Assembly (NCBI RefSeq): GCF_002893765.1
Contig: NZ_CP025938.1
Span: forward strand, 2,561,501-2,625,500
Direction of reading: 5' to 3'
DNA: 64,000 nucleotides
DNA from: Tamlana carrageenivorans
GTDB taxonomy: Bacteria > Bacteroidota > Bacteroidia > Flavobacteriales > Flavobacteriaceae
Shown here: positions 34,786 through 43,262 of the stretch, piece by piece
Layout of the letters: the number at the start of each line of letters is the position of its first letter
Numbering within the stretch: position 1 is the first letter of the stretch
Notes under the pieces: generated by a model
What the model was told of the DNA's origin: nothing
Databases searched by the model: none
Seen by the model: only the letters and a program-made list of their open reading frames with translations
Program-made: the position numbers and the translations under genes

Positions 34786-35373
34786 TTGCCTAATCAAATA
34801 CCTAATGACGATTATTTAATTCATTTACTTCACAAAGGTGATGAGTCTGCCTTGACTTTAATTTATAAGAAGTATTGGCAAATTATGTATTTGGCGGCTT
34901 ATAATATCGTAAAAAATAAAGAGGTTTCTGAAGATATTGTTCAGGATGTATTCGTGAATCTTTGGAATAAAAAAGATAAAGTTTTAGTTAAAACCTCGCT
35001 TAAAAGTTATTTGTATACCAGTACCATTTATAAAGTGTATGATTTTTTTAGAAAAAATAAAAAAATGATACATGTCGAACTTCTAGACGATTTTTCTCAA
35101 AAAGCACAAGTGCTAACTCCAGAAAATCAACTTATTCATAAAGAACTTATCCAGCAATTTGAGGACGTAATAAAAGTGCTGCCCAAAAAATGTAAAGAAG
35201 TATTTAAACTCAGTCGAGAGCAAGGTCTTAGTAATAAAGACATTGCTAAACAGCTTAATGTTTCGTAACGTGCTGTATAAGGGCATGTTAGTAAAGCGTT
35301 AAGGGTGTTGCGAACAAGTTTAAATATTTCGGTTAGCATAGATTTCATTTTCTTTATCATAAAAAATCAATAA
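34786..35373 (+). pseudogene. ECF sigma factor (FecI-like), broken by two in-frame TAA codons
   Basis: The frame encodes a FecI-type sigma factor (region 2 IVQDVFVNLWNKKDK near residue 45; region 4 VLPKKCKEVFKLSREQGLSN near 130). It then meets TAA at 35266-35268 and TAA at 35278-35280, and continues in the same frame to 35373. Without the stops the text would read VS-x-RAV-x-GHVSKALRVL, where relatives have Glu at both x positions (GAA), so each stop is one G-to-T change. The start is also weak: only a TTG is available at 34786. The recognition helix is lost if translation stops. Confidence 0.85.
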
Positions 35374-35524
35374 GAATTGATTTTATTTCTTCGGTTTTTT
35401 TAAAGTTAAAACTTGTTGTTTAATAAGTTTTAAAGCGCTGTAAATAAGTTATGTGTGTTCTTGTTTTTAGCACGCGTATTCGTGTTTTTTTAATTTATGT
35501 TTAAAAAAACAAAAAAAATCTGTT

Positions 35525-36172
35525 TTTAGAGCAGGTGAGTATGCTTTGGTTCTAGCTGATGGGACGCAAGGTTGGTTAAATTCCGATTCTCAAATAAAAT
35601 ATCCGGTTCGGTTTAAGTCTGGCGAAACAAGACTTTTAGAGCTAGTCTATGGAGAGGCTTATTTTGAGGTGTCACCTAGCACAAATCACAACGGCGACTC
35701 TAATAAAGTTCAACAAATTAACGTAGTAGGAACTGCTTTTAATGTAAAGGCCTATCAAGAAGAAGCGATTGTAACCACAACTTTGGTTGAAGGAAAAGTT
35801 CATGTGAATTACCAAGAAGAATAAATCTCATTTACCCCTAATCAGCAGTCTGTTTTAAACAAGTATAACAATACCATGACTGTGCAAACGGTTGATGTGT
35901 TTCATGAAATTTCATGGAAAAACGGCGTATTTAGCTTTACCAAAAAATCTTTAGAAGAAATTATGCAAGTGCTTTCTAGATGGTATGATTTTGAAGTTGA
36001 GTTTAAAAACAAAAAAGTTGCTAATGAACCGTTTGTTGGAACTTTAGGGAAACAGGAGAAAATTGAAGATATATTACAGAATTTAAAAGATTTAGAAATC
36101 ATTAAAAATTACCAATTTTATGAGAAAAGAATAGTAATTGAATTATTGTTGTCCGATAAAAAACAGAATTAG
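35525..36172 (+). pseudogene. FecR-type anti-sigma factor, N-terminus lost, one in-frame TAA
   Basis: The periplasmic FecR domain is recognisable: LADGTQGWLNSDSQIKYPV, LVYGEAYFEVSPSTNHNGDS, NVVGTAFNVKAY and SLEEIMQVLSRWYDFEVEF. The cytoplasmic N-terminal domain and membrane helix are absent; upstream is AT-rich junk. A TAA at 35822-35824 interrupts the same frame before ISFTPNQQSVLNKY. IS4 copy C sits at the last codon. Joining the sequence across the insertion gives RIVIE followed by TAA, which is the original stop. The pair with the broken sigma factor is a dead regulatory unit. Confidence 0.85.
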
Positions 36173-36188
36173 CTAAAAAAGCTTTGGT

Positions 36189-37542
36189 GAGTTTATCCAA
36201 AATTTTGTGTTTTTGAAAAATAATTTCAAAATTCATAGGTTAAAATAATATAGATTATAACCTGTTTGGAAAACAAATATACAATTGATTGTAAATTTGG
36301 CCCCATTTAAATCGTGTTTTCTTCCATTTTTTGCTGATGCTTTGAGCTGCTAAATATATGGATTTCAGTGCTGTATCATCATGAGGAAAGACTTTTTTGT
36401 TGCGTGTATATTTTCTTAAACTGGCATTAAAACTCTCAATGATATTGGTAGTATATATAAGTTTTCTAATCTCTTTTGGGTAGTTTAAAAACGAGGTCAA
36501 ATTATCCCAATTGTTTTCCCAAGACTGTACGGCAGAGAGGTATTTATCTTCCCAATTTTGTTTAAAGACTTCGAAAGCCTCTAAAGCGAATTTCTCATTA
36601 TCGGCTTGATAAATAGCTTTAATATCGACCATTATTGATTTGCGGTCCTTATAGCTCACATATTTTAAAGAGTTTCTAATTTGATGTACGATACATATTT
36701 GACGTATACTACCTGGAAAAATAGCTTCTACAGCTTTATCTAATCCAGAGAGGTTATCCGAACACAGAAAAAAGATATCTTTTACGCCTCTAGAGCGCAG
36801 ATCGTCTAAAATGGACATCCAAGCAGCTGCCTTTTCTGTCTCCACAATACTCATGCTCAAAATATCTTGTTGCCCTTCGGTATTCACCCCTAAAACTATC
36901 ATACAGGCTTTAGATATTACCTTGCCTTCTTGACGTATTTTATAATGAATAGCATCTATCCAGACAATGGGATATACGTCTTCTAAAGGTCTATTCTGCC
37001 ATTGTTTGATGTCTTCCAATAATTGATTGGTGATAATGGATACCTGTGATGTGGAATACTACACTCCATAGGTACTTTCAATAAAATCAATAATATCGCT
37101 ATTGCTCATACCTTTGGCGTAAAGCAGTTGAATACAATCTTCTAATTCTTGACTAATCGATTGATGTTTGGGGACAATAACAGGCTCAAAGCTCGCTTGA
37201 CGATCTCTGGGGATTTTGATGCGTTGTTCGCCGTTATGAGTCTTGATAGTTTTCTCTGAGAAACCATTGCGCTGGTTGTTCTCAATTACAGAACCTCCTT
37301 TTTGAAACCCTAAGTGGGCAGTCATTTCTGCTTTTAAAAGTGATTCAATACCACGTTTAAGCAACTGTTCCTTGACCTGGTCAAAGTCCTCCTTGTTGCT
37401 GATTTTGCCGATCAAGGCGTCTAATTGTTTTTCTAAGTCTGAGTTCATAAAATAAAAATTTAAAAGTAAATTTTTTGCCTATGAATTTCAAAATCATTTT
37501 TAAACTAACTAACAGCAAAAACACAAAATAGTTTACAGTCCC
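36189..37542 (-). mobile_element. IS256-family element, copy 2, inserted in IS4 copy C (1354 bp)
   Basis: Same ends and same length as copy 1. The 8-bp target duplication GCTTTGGT lies at 36181-36188 and 37543-37550, within the right end of IS4 copy C. The transposase carries one nonsense codon. Confidence 0.95.
36255..37448 (-). pseudogene. IS256-family transposase with an amber codon
   Basis: The 397-codon frame matches copy 1 nearly base for base, but codon 130 is TAG (37059-37061) where copy 1 has CAG (Gln), a single C-to-T change. It splits the protein into 129 and about 254 residues. Two missense changes are also seen (Ala to Ser in DNLTSFLN, Ala to Thr in HDDTALK). The catalytic Asp and Glu residues all lie after the stop, so it is probably inactive. 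Confidence 0.92.
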
Positions 37543-38204
37543 GCTTTGGTGTTGGCCCTTTTTATTGATCGCACTCTTTATTTTGAAAACAGAACCTCCT
37601 TATGGGTCAAAAAGGCTTAATTGCCCAATGTTTTTGGTTGTAATCTCTTCCCAATTAGCTTCTGGGTTTTTCAGGAATTTGAACAAATCGATATATGTCA
37701 TCAAATGGTATCGTATGACGGACATCATATTGGAATAAGCCCAGTTTCTTTGGGCTTTTCTTTGGATCACAAGCATAATGAGCTGGATTATCAAACTGAC
37801 CCAGATTTGTATTTCGATGGCATTTTGATTGTCTCCCAAAAAATACTTTAGCGGAAAGTTCTGTTTAAGCCGCTTGAACATCGTCTCAATCTGCCACCTA
37901 TTTTTATAGATGTCGGCTATTTTGTCTGCATCAAGATCATAATTATTAGTGATGAACTCATAAACTTTTTGGTGCTTTTCGTGCCAAAAAGCGATTCTCC
38001 TCAGGGAAAAAGCATTGCCGTTTTTGTCCGTAAGCCCTATTTTTTCGTCCTTTAAGACAGCATCGTCCACTTTATTGGAGATATCAAACTCTTCAAGGCT
38101 TGTATAGCGAGCATTGTCCTTTTGCCGAGTCACAAAGTAAACATCTTCCAGTGTCCATTTTTGGTATTGCTTGGACTACCTAATAAATTTGGTGCTATTT
38201 TATA

Positions 38205-39119
38205 CTAAGCAGCTTTGTTAATAAATCCTTTTAATTGTAATTCTTTTTCAAGAGGCGTCATGTATCCTAAACTAGAATGTAATCTTTGAGTGTTATACCA
38301 GTTTAAATATTGATCAATAGATTTGTATAATTGATTATAAGACGTATACTTAAATCTGTTAATCCACTCATATTTAATGGTTTTAAAAAAACTTTCAGCT
38401 ACAGCATTATCCCAGCAATTTCCCTTTCTACTCATGCTTTGTATCACTTTTTGATTAAAAAAGAACATATTTGTGATTCTGTTGGATGCATATTGCACAC
38501 CCCTGTCGGAATGAAAAATACACTGCTGGTTTATCACTCTGTTTCTTCTAGCATCAACCCAGGCCTTTAAAACCGTATTCTCAGTAGTCATATCTTCACT
38601 TAAAGACCAGCCTATTATTTTTCTATCAGCCAAATCCATTATCGTGGTTAAATAGTTCCATTGTTGATTAACTCTTATATACGTAATGTCAGAGACTAAT
38701 TTGTAGCCTAAAGAAAAACTGGTAAAATCCCTGTCTAATTCATTTTTAGCTGTTTTTAGAGAATGATTTGAATCCGTAGTTACCACAAATTTCTTATTCA
38801 ATACACTTCTTAGTCCCATTTCTTTCATAAGTAACCCCACATATGAACGGGAATAAAAAAGCTTTTCTCGTTCAAGTTGTTTTTGAATTCGATAGCTACC
38901 ATAAATCTGTTTACTATTGTCAAATATAGCTTCGATTCTGTCTTTTAAAAATGATTTAGAGGAATTAACCTTTAAGGTGTCTTTGGTTTTAAGCCAATGG
39001 TAATAAGCATTTTTACTAACCTTCATGCATTTGCACATCTTTTCGACAGGATAAGTATTTTTGTTTGATAAAATGAAGTTATACCTTATCTGTCGCTCTT
39101 GGAAAAGATGCTCACCGCC
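38205..39119 (-). CDS. IS3-family transposase OrfB (integrase core), reached by -1 frameshift
   Basis: The frame after slippage begins at 39119 (GGEHLFQERQIRYNF...); its first internal ATG is at 39038, giving 277 residues if started independently. The DDE core has Asp in LVSDITYIRV, Asp in IFHSDRGVQYAS and Glu in NAVAESFFKTIKYEW; the tail has WYNTQRLHSSLGYMTPLE, all standard for IS3 integrases. Full OrfAB is expected from the A-AAA-AAG site at 39119-39125. Confidence 0.92.
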   Translation of the reverse strand, partial: GGEHLFQERQIRYNFILSNKNTYPVEKMCKCMKVSKNAYYHWLKTKDTLKVNSSKSFLKDRIEAIFDNSKQIYGSYRIQKQLEREKLFYSRSYVGLLMKEMGLRSVLNKKFVVTTDSNHSLKTAKNELDRDFTSFSLGYKLVSDITYIRVNQQWNYLTTIMDLADRKIIGWSLSEDMTTENTVLKAWVDARRNRVINQQCIFHSDRGVQYASNRITNMFFFNQKVIQSMSRKGNCWDNAVAESFFKTIKYEWINRFKYTSYNQLYKSIDQYLNWYNTQRLHSSLGYMTPLEKELQLKGFINKAA

Positions 39120-39367
39120 TTTTTTAAGATGTCACGTTCCATTTTAACATCTCTTAATTCCTTTTTTAATGCTATAAGTTCTTGATGTTCTTTGGATTTA
39201 GGTTCATTTTTAGAAAAATCTCCTCCTTTTAAATCATACTCTTGTTTCCATCTATTAATAACACTTGTATGAACTCCATATTCTTCACTCAGTTGTTTTG
39301 TTGGTATACCAGATTTGGATAAATCTAATATCATCGATTTAAACTCGTTGTCATATTTTTTTTCCAT
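39086..39367 (-). CDS. IS3-family OrfA (helix-turn-helix protein)
   Basis: 93 residues: a helix-turn-helix (STKQLSEEYGVHTSVINRWK-like region, residues 15-40) followed by a leucine-zipper-like stretch (ELIALKKELRDVKMERDILK). Near its end is the slippery heptamer A-AAA-AAG (39125-39119, codons TTA AAA AAG), which would move ribosomes into the orfB frame. Confidence 0.93.
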   Translation of the reverse strand: MEKKYDNEFKSMILDLSKSGIPTKQLSEEYGVHTSVINRWKQEYDLKGGDFSKNEPKSKEHQELIALKKELRDVKMERDILKKAVSIFSKSDR

Positions 39368-40160
39368 AATTCAAATATAGTTTATACTCTATATAAAACC
39401 GTCACAACAAAGGTAGACACTTCAGCTCATAATCCACATACCCTTTGTCAAAAACCACATAAGAGCCCTTCTTGAGTTCCAGGTCTTTTAAAAAGGTGTG
39501 GTCGTGCGTGGCCGCGCTTGAAAACTTAATCAGACAAGGAACGTCTTCCATGGCGTTTATCATAGTATGCATCTTGATACCTCCTTTCTTTTTGCCGTTG
39601 AGCGGGTTCCTTCCTACACCTTTAAGAATGTCACTAAATAGGGGGATGGTCGAGGAATCAACGATTTTAAGGTTCTTTACTGCAGGTTCTAAGGGTCTGC
39701 TGTCCGATAAAAAGCGATGGTAACGTTTGTAGAGTAAATGATAAATATCGGCAAATACTTCAGAGCTTCTTCTCCTGTTAGCATCTGACAAGGTACTGCG
39801 TTTTGGAAAGTCCGTGAGTCCTAGATGGTTGATCTTTCCCTCGCAGGCAAGCATAATACTGGAAACCTCACGAAGTGAGCTACAGCCACTGATCACGGTA
39901 AATACCATAGTGGCCAAATGCTCATAGGTGGTAAACTTTTTGGTATAGCGATCGCTGTTGTGCTTTTTGGCTGTCCGATGAACATCTTTGGGCAAAATGA
40001 AATTTAATACCTGTTTGATTATGGGTTGTCCGCTAAAGTTTTTACTTTTATTCATATCTTGGATGTGTGATAACTTCAAGATACAAAATAAGCGGGAAAT
40101 CCTATCTTGGAAATCCCGCTTTTAAAATCTTTTATCGGACACTAATGTAATTGAATAAAA

Positions 40161-40190
40161 AAATATCGAGGGTTGCAACCCTCGATATTT
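40161..40190. terminator. Bidirectional terminator between the fecR remnant and lpxD
   Basis: A perfect 30-base palindrome built on ATATCGAGGGTTG/CAACCCTCGATAT, flanked by an A run on the left and T run on the right, so it can end transcription from both sides. Before the IS4 insertion it followed the fecR stop directly. Confidence 0.9.
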
Positions 40191-40217
40191 TTGTTTACAT
40201 AGTTTATGAGATACTGC

Positions 40218-41210
40218 CTATTTTTTAGTGAGTCTTTTCAAAGCAACCCACTGCTTTAGCATTTCTCTAGAATCTTGTGCAGGATAACCCAATACGGTTT
40301 GACCCGCTTTTATATCACCCATAACTCCCGAGCCTGCCCCAACAGTTGCTCCCGATTCTATAGTGGTGTGATCCTTAATGGAAGCACTGCCGCCTATAAT
40401 AACACCATCTCCTAAGGTAACAGAACCTGCAAGACCACTATGCCCAGCCATAATGCAAGAACGTCCCATAACGCTGTTATGAGCAATTTGCACCAAGTTG
40501 TCTATTTTACAGCCATCACCAATAATAGTGGCGCTAAATTTGGCTCGATCTACGCAAGAATTGGCTCCAATTTCTACATAATGACCAATAATAACGTTTC
40601 CGATTTGTGGGATTTTTGTTAATCCGCGTCCGTCGTCACTTGGTCGGTAACCAAATCCGTCGGCTCCAATACTCACGTTAGTATGGAAAATACAATGGCT
40701 TCCTATAATACAACGTTCTCTAATAACCGTTCCAGACCAAACAGTTGTAGCATCACCAATTACGGTGTCGTCGAAAATACAAACGTTAGGGTAAAGCGTT
40801 ACGCCATCACCTAGAACCACATTAGGACCTATATAACAGTTAGCGCCAATTTTACAGCCGCCTCCAATAACAACGGTTTCATGTATTACCGCTGTTGGGT
40901 GTATTTCAACTTCAAATTCTGGACTTGGCGGACTAAACATTTCTAATATTTTTGCCATGGCCAAATCGGCATTGGGAACTTTAATTAAAGCACGATTATC
41001 GCCAGGTTCAATGTTTAAATTGTCATTAATAACGGCTGCACTCGCTTCTGAGGATTCCCATAGTTTAGCGTATTTTGTACTACCAATAAATGTAATATGA
41101 TGATTTTTGGCGTTTTTTAGTTGTTCTGGACCTTCAATTAAGTTGTCCGTATTACCTATTAACTCGCCTTTTAAAATAGTATTAATTTCTTTAATAGTAT
41201 ATGAAGCCAT
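40218..41210 (-). CDS. lpxD: UDP-3-O-(3-hydroxyacyl)glucosamine N-acyltransferase
   Basis: 330 residues. The N-terminal uridine-binding domain (ITFIGSTKYAKLWESSEASA) is followed by a left-handed beta helix of hexapeptide repeats (IHPTAVIHETVVIGGGCKIG and on) and the catalytic-His segment VQIAHNSVMGRSCIMAG near residue 240. It adds the second acyl chain in lipid A synthesis. Bacteroidota often carry two lpxD-like genes, so this may be one of two. Confidence 0.92.
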   Translation of the reverse strand: MASYTIKEINTILKGELIGNTDNLIEGPEQLKNAKNHHITFIGSTKYAKLWESSEASAAVINDNLNIEPGDNRALIKVPNADLAMAKILEMFSPPSPEFEVEIHPTAVIHETVVIGGGCKIGANCYIGPNVVLGDGVTLYPNVCIFDDTVIGDATTVWSGTVIRERCIIGSHCIFHTNVSIGADGFGYRPSDDGRGLTKIPQIGNVIIGHYVEIGANSCVDRAKFSATIIGDGCKIDNLVQIAHNSVMGRSCIMAGHSGLAGSVTLGDGVIIGGSASIKDHTTIESGATVGAGSGVMGDIKAGQTVLGYPAQDSREMLKQWVALKRLTKK

Positions 41211-41271
41211 GTTGTCGATTTAAGTTATTTTATGTCGTAAAGCTAAAAGAAAAAACGATTAAAGTTACTAT

Positions 41272-42444
41272 TTACTCTTCAATCCTATTTTCATCAAAAG
41301 CAGAAGGCAATAAATTAGGTATGAATTTAATCACTAAGGGAAGTAATATAGCGCCTCCAGGCAATAAAAAAATAGCTAAACTTGGTATGGATTTGAAAAT
41401 ATCTAAAAGCTGTTCCTGAACTTTTTTTTGCTCCTCCTTAGTTAAATCTCTAACCGTAGACTGCGTAATGAGTACCATGAGTTCCTTGCTTTCCCGAATT
41501 TCATGGTATAAACGCTTGCTGTTTCTGGTAATGAGCTTGATAACCATTTTACTCGAATTATTGTAAAAGGTTTGTACAATGTTAGAGGAGCTTAAAAGGG
41601 CAATGTGAGCTTTGTTTTTTGTGTAAAATTGATTTACAGATTTTATAGATTGATGAATTACAGACAAACGCAATCCCATATCTAAACCTAATTTTTCTAA
41701 AAACAAATGTTCGTTGGTATCAATCATTTCATCTGCCCAAGTAGCCATGCAGGCTAAGTCTAATAGGTATTGTTTTTCTCGAGGTGTTTGAAGGTGCTTT
41801 AAGGCTTTATTATAGTCTATATGCGTGTTGTCATGGTACCTGAGAGAAGCTTCAAATAGCTTGATTAAACTTGCATCATATTGATTTTTTATTTCTTTTG
41901 AATTTAAAACACCCAAAGTTATCGCGACAATAGAAGCTTCAATATCTTTTAAGTAATCAATAGAAATGCTGTTGTTTTTTAAATATTCGGTATAGGCCAA
42001 AACATCCACATATAATAAGGCATTTATTATAAAATAGTTGAAGTTTTTAGTGAGGATATTGTCGTTAATATGAATGCGTTTATGGATAATACGTTCCAAC
42101 TGTTCGCTAGACTTTTTGCCACCTAAAATATCTTGAAATAAGGATGTTTTTATTTCATTAATGTTGGTATAAAAATAAATAACGCTTTCTGTAAATGGGA
42201 GCTCGCTATTCGAATTTTCATGCGCATATAACAAGGCTAAAACTAAGTTGGTTTTACAAACTTCTTCTTCAGTTAAGTCACTTTTGGGAAGACTTTGTGC
42301 CACAACATCTAAATTATTACCATAAATAAATCCGCAAGACCTTAAAGTCATGTAAAAGGCCTCTTTATCATATTTTAAAAAGAGGTTGAATTTATAAAGT
42401 TCTTTGAGTAGCTTGTTAATCCAGCCTGCTGCCGATGGGTTCAT
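41272..42444 (-). CDS. LETM1-related biofilm-associated protein
   Basis: 390 residues, mostly helical. The middle (LDLACMATWADEMIDTNEHL near residue 230) resembles a TerB-like acidic helix pair. The C-terminal LPGGAILLPLVIKFIPNLLP followed by SAFDENR resembles the membrane segment of the LETM1 domain. I recall this combination being annotated as LETM1-related biofilm-associated protein in flavobacteria; function is not established from the sequence. It lies 61 bp from lpxD, in the same direction. Confidence 0.7.
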   Translation of the reverse strand: MNPSAAGWINKLLKELYKFNLFLKYDKEAFYMTLRSCGFIYGNNLDVVAQSLPKSDLTEEEVCKTNLVLALLYAHENSNSELPFTESVIYFYTNINEIKTSLFQDILGGKKSSEQLERIIHKRIHINDNILTKNFNYFIINALLYVDVLAYTEYLKNNSISIDYLKDIEASIVAITLGVLNSKEIKNQYDASLIKLFEASLRYHDNTHIDYNKALKHLQTPREKQYLLDLACMATWADEMIDTNEHLFLEKLGLDMGLRLSVIHQSIKSVNQFYTKNKAHIALLSSSNIVQTFYNNSSKMVIKLITRNSKRLYHEIRESKELMVLITQSTVRDLTKEEQKKVQEQLLDIFKSIPSLAIFLLPGGAILLPLVIKFIPNLLPSAFDENRIEE

Positions 42445-42661
42445 GTCATGAATTTATAACTGCAAAAATAAGATTTTCGATAGAAGAAACACCTTAAATA
42501 CGTAACATGTTAAGGGCATTGTTTCAAATGAGCATTTTTAAATTAAGGACACTGTTTTTCGGGTAAAGGCAATGTATCGCACCGTTTTTAGCTTCATTCC
42601 CGTGAAAACAGAAATTTATTTTAAAAAAACAAATCACGTATCGTTAGTGCTTTAATCGACT

Positions 42662-43027
42662 TTACTTCATTTTTATCGTACCACTTTTGTATAAATCTAA
42701 AGCCATGGTCATGATATTATTAATGGTATTTATGGGTAGGTCCTCATTTGGATTGATGCGTAATATTTTCATTCGGGTGCGACTTCCAGTTTCTAAATCG
42801 GGGTGATTAAGGCGTTTGCCTTCTACTAATAAATAGTATGGCTCGGCAGTTTTTTTGTCGGTCCAAATATAACAAAACATTTTGCCTTTATAGCAAAAGC
42901 AAGGCATGCCGTATTTTGTGGTTTCTGTGATGTCCTTATCAAAGTTTAATAAGAAATCACGCATAACCAATAAACAAGCTTTGTTTGGTTCATTTTGTTT
43001 CAGAAAAAAGTTTTGATTATTGCTCAT
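42662..43027 (-). CDS. DUF1801 family protein
   Basis: 121 residues, small and soluble. ITETTKYGMPCFCYKGKMFC near residue 35 and the C-terminal TINNIMTMALDLYKSG are typical of DUF1801 (YdhG-like) proteins, whose fold resembles iron-chaperone-like domains; the function is not known here. It stands alone. The gap on its downstream side (42445-42661) holds only AT-rich sequence and a decayed ATTCCCG hairpin near 42596. Confidence 0.8.
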   Translation of the reverse strand: MSNNQNFFLKQNEPNKACLLVMRDFLLNFDKDITETTKYGMPCFCYKGKMFCYIWTDKKTAEPYYLLVEGKRLNHPDLETGSRTRMKILRINPNEDLPINTINNIMTMALDLYKSGTIKMK

Positions 43028-43153
43028 GCGGTATTCTTATAGAATTTGTTTGTAGGTAAAATTAAATAACAGGTTTATTATAATTGTTCTATTCATTAAT
43101 TTTAATAAAAAAAGACCTTTTATTGGGTGTTAACTAAAAAAAATTATTTAGCC

Positions 43154-43161
43154 TATATTTG
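43154..43161 (+). promoter_or_regulatory. Probable -7 box of the ClC gene
   Basis: TATATTTG matches TAnnTTTG and lies 101 bp before the ATG. The expected TTTG 19 bases upstream is poor (TAAC). Confidence 0.35.
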
Positions 43162-43262
43162 TTTAATAAGTAGGCCAAATATTTGGTATTGAATCGTTAT
43201 GCTGGCTTGTTTTAAGATTACTAATAGAGATAACTAAAAGTTAAGGTGATAATATAATACGT

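Larger units (their letters stand above)
38172..39424 (-). mobile_element. IS3-family insertion sequence inside IS4 copy C (1253 bp)
   Basis: The ends in the transposase direction are TGAAGTGTCTACC and GGTAGTCCA, an imperfect inverted pair ending in TG/CA. The target duplication is 3 bp: AGC in that direction (GCT at 38169-38171 and 39425-39427). It contains orfA and orfB in -1 relation, as IS3-family elements do. It is the only copy in the window. Confidence 0.93.
37600..40055 (-). pseudogene. IS4-family transposase of copy C, split by IS3
   Basis: The N-terminal part (from MNKSKNFSGQP at 40055) runs to FDKGYVDYE at the IS3 junction (39425). The C-terminal part resumes at QYQKWTLEDV (below 38171) and ends in the family tail at 37600. 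Each half is otherwise intact. A clean excision of the IS3 element would restore the gene. Confidence 0.92.
36144..40146 (-). mobile_element. IS4-family element, copy C, interrupted by IS256 and IS3 elements
   Basis: The outer ends carry TGTCCGATAAAA repeats and the 10-bp target duplication GTAATTGAAT (36134-36143 and 40147-40156). Total length is 4003 bp. Subtracting the IS256 copy plus its 8-bp duplication (1362) and the IS3 element plus its 3-bp duplication (1256) leaves 1385 bp, exactly the length of intact copy A. The order of events is therefore IS4 first, then the two others into it. It landed in the last codon of the fecR remnant. Confidence 0.95.

Noticed and set aside
35266..35824. 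Stop-codon recoding in the FecI/FecR pair
   Set aside because: The codons are TAA, not TGA or TAG, other genes use TAA as stop, and the pair also lacks a fecR N-terminus, so decay is simpler.
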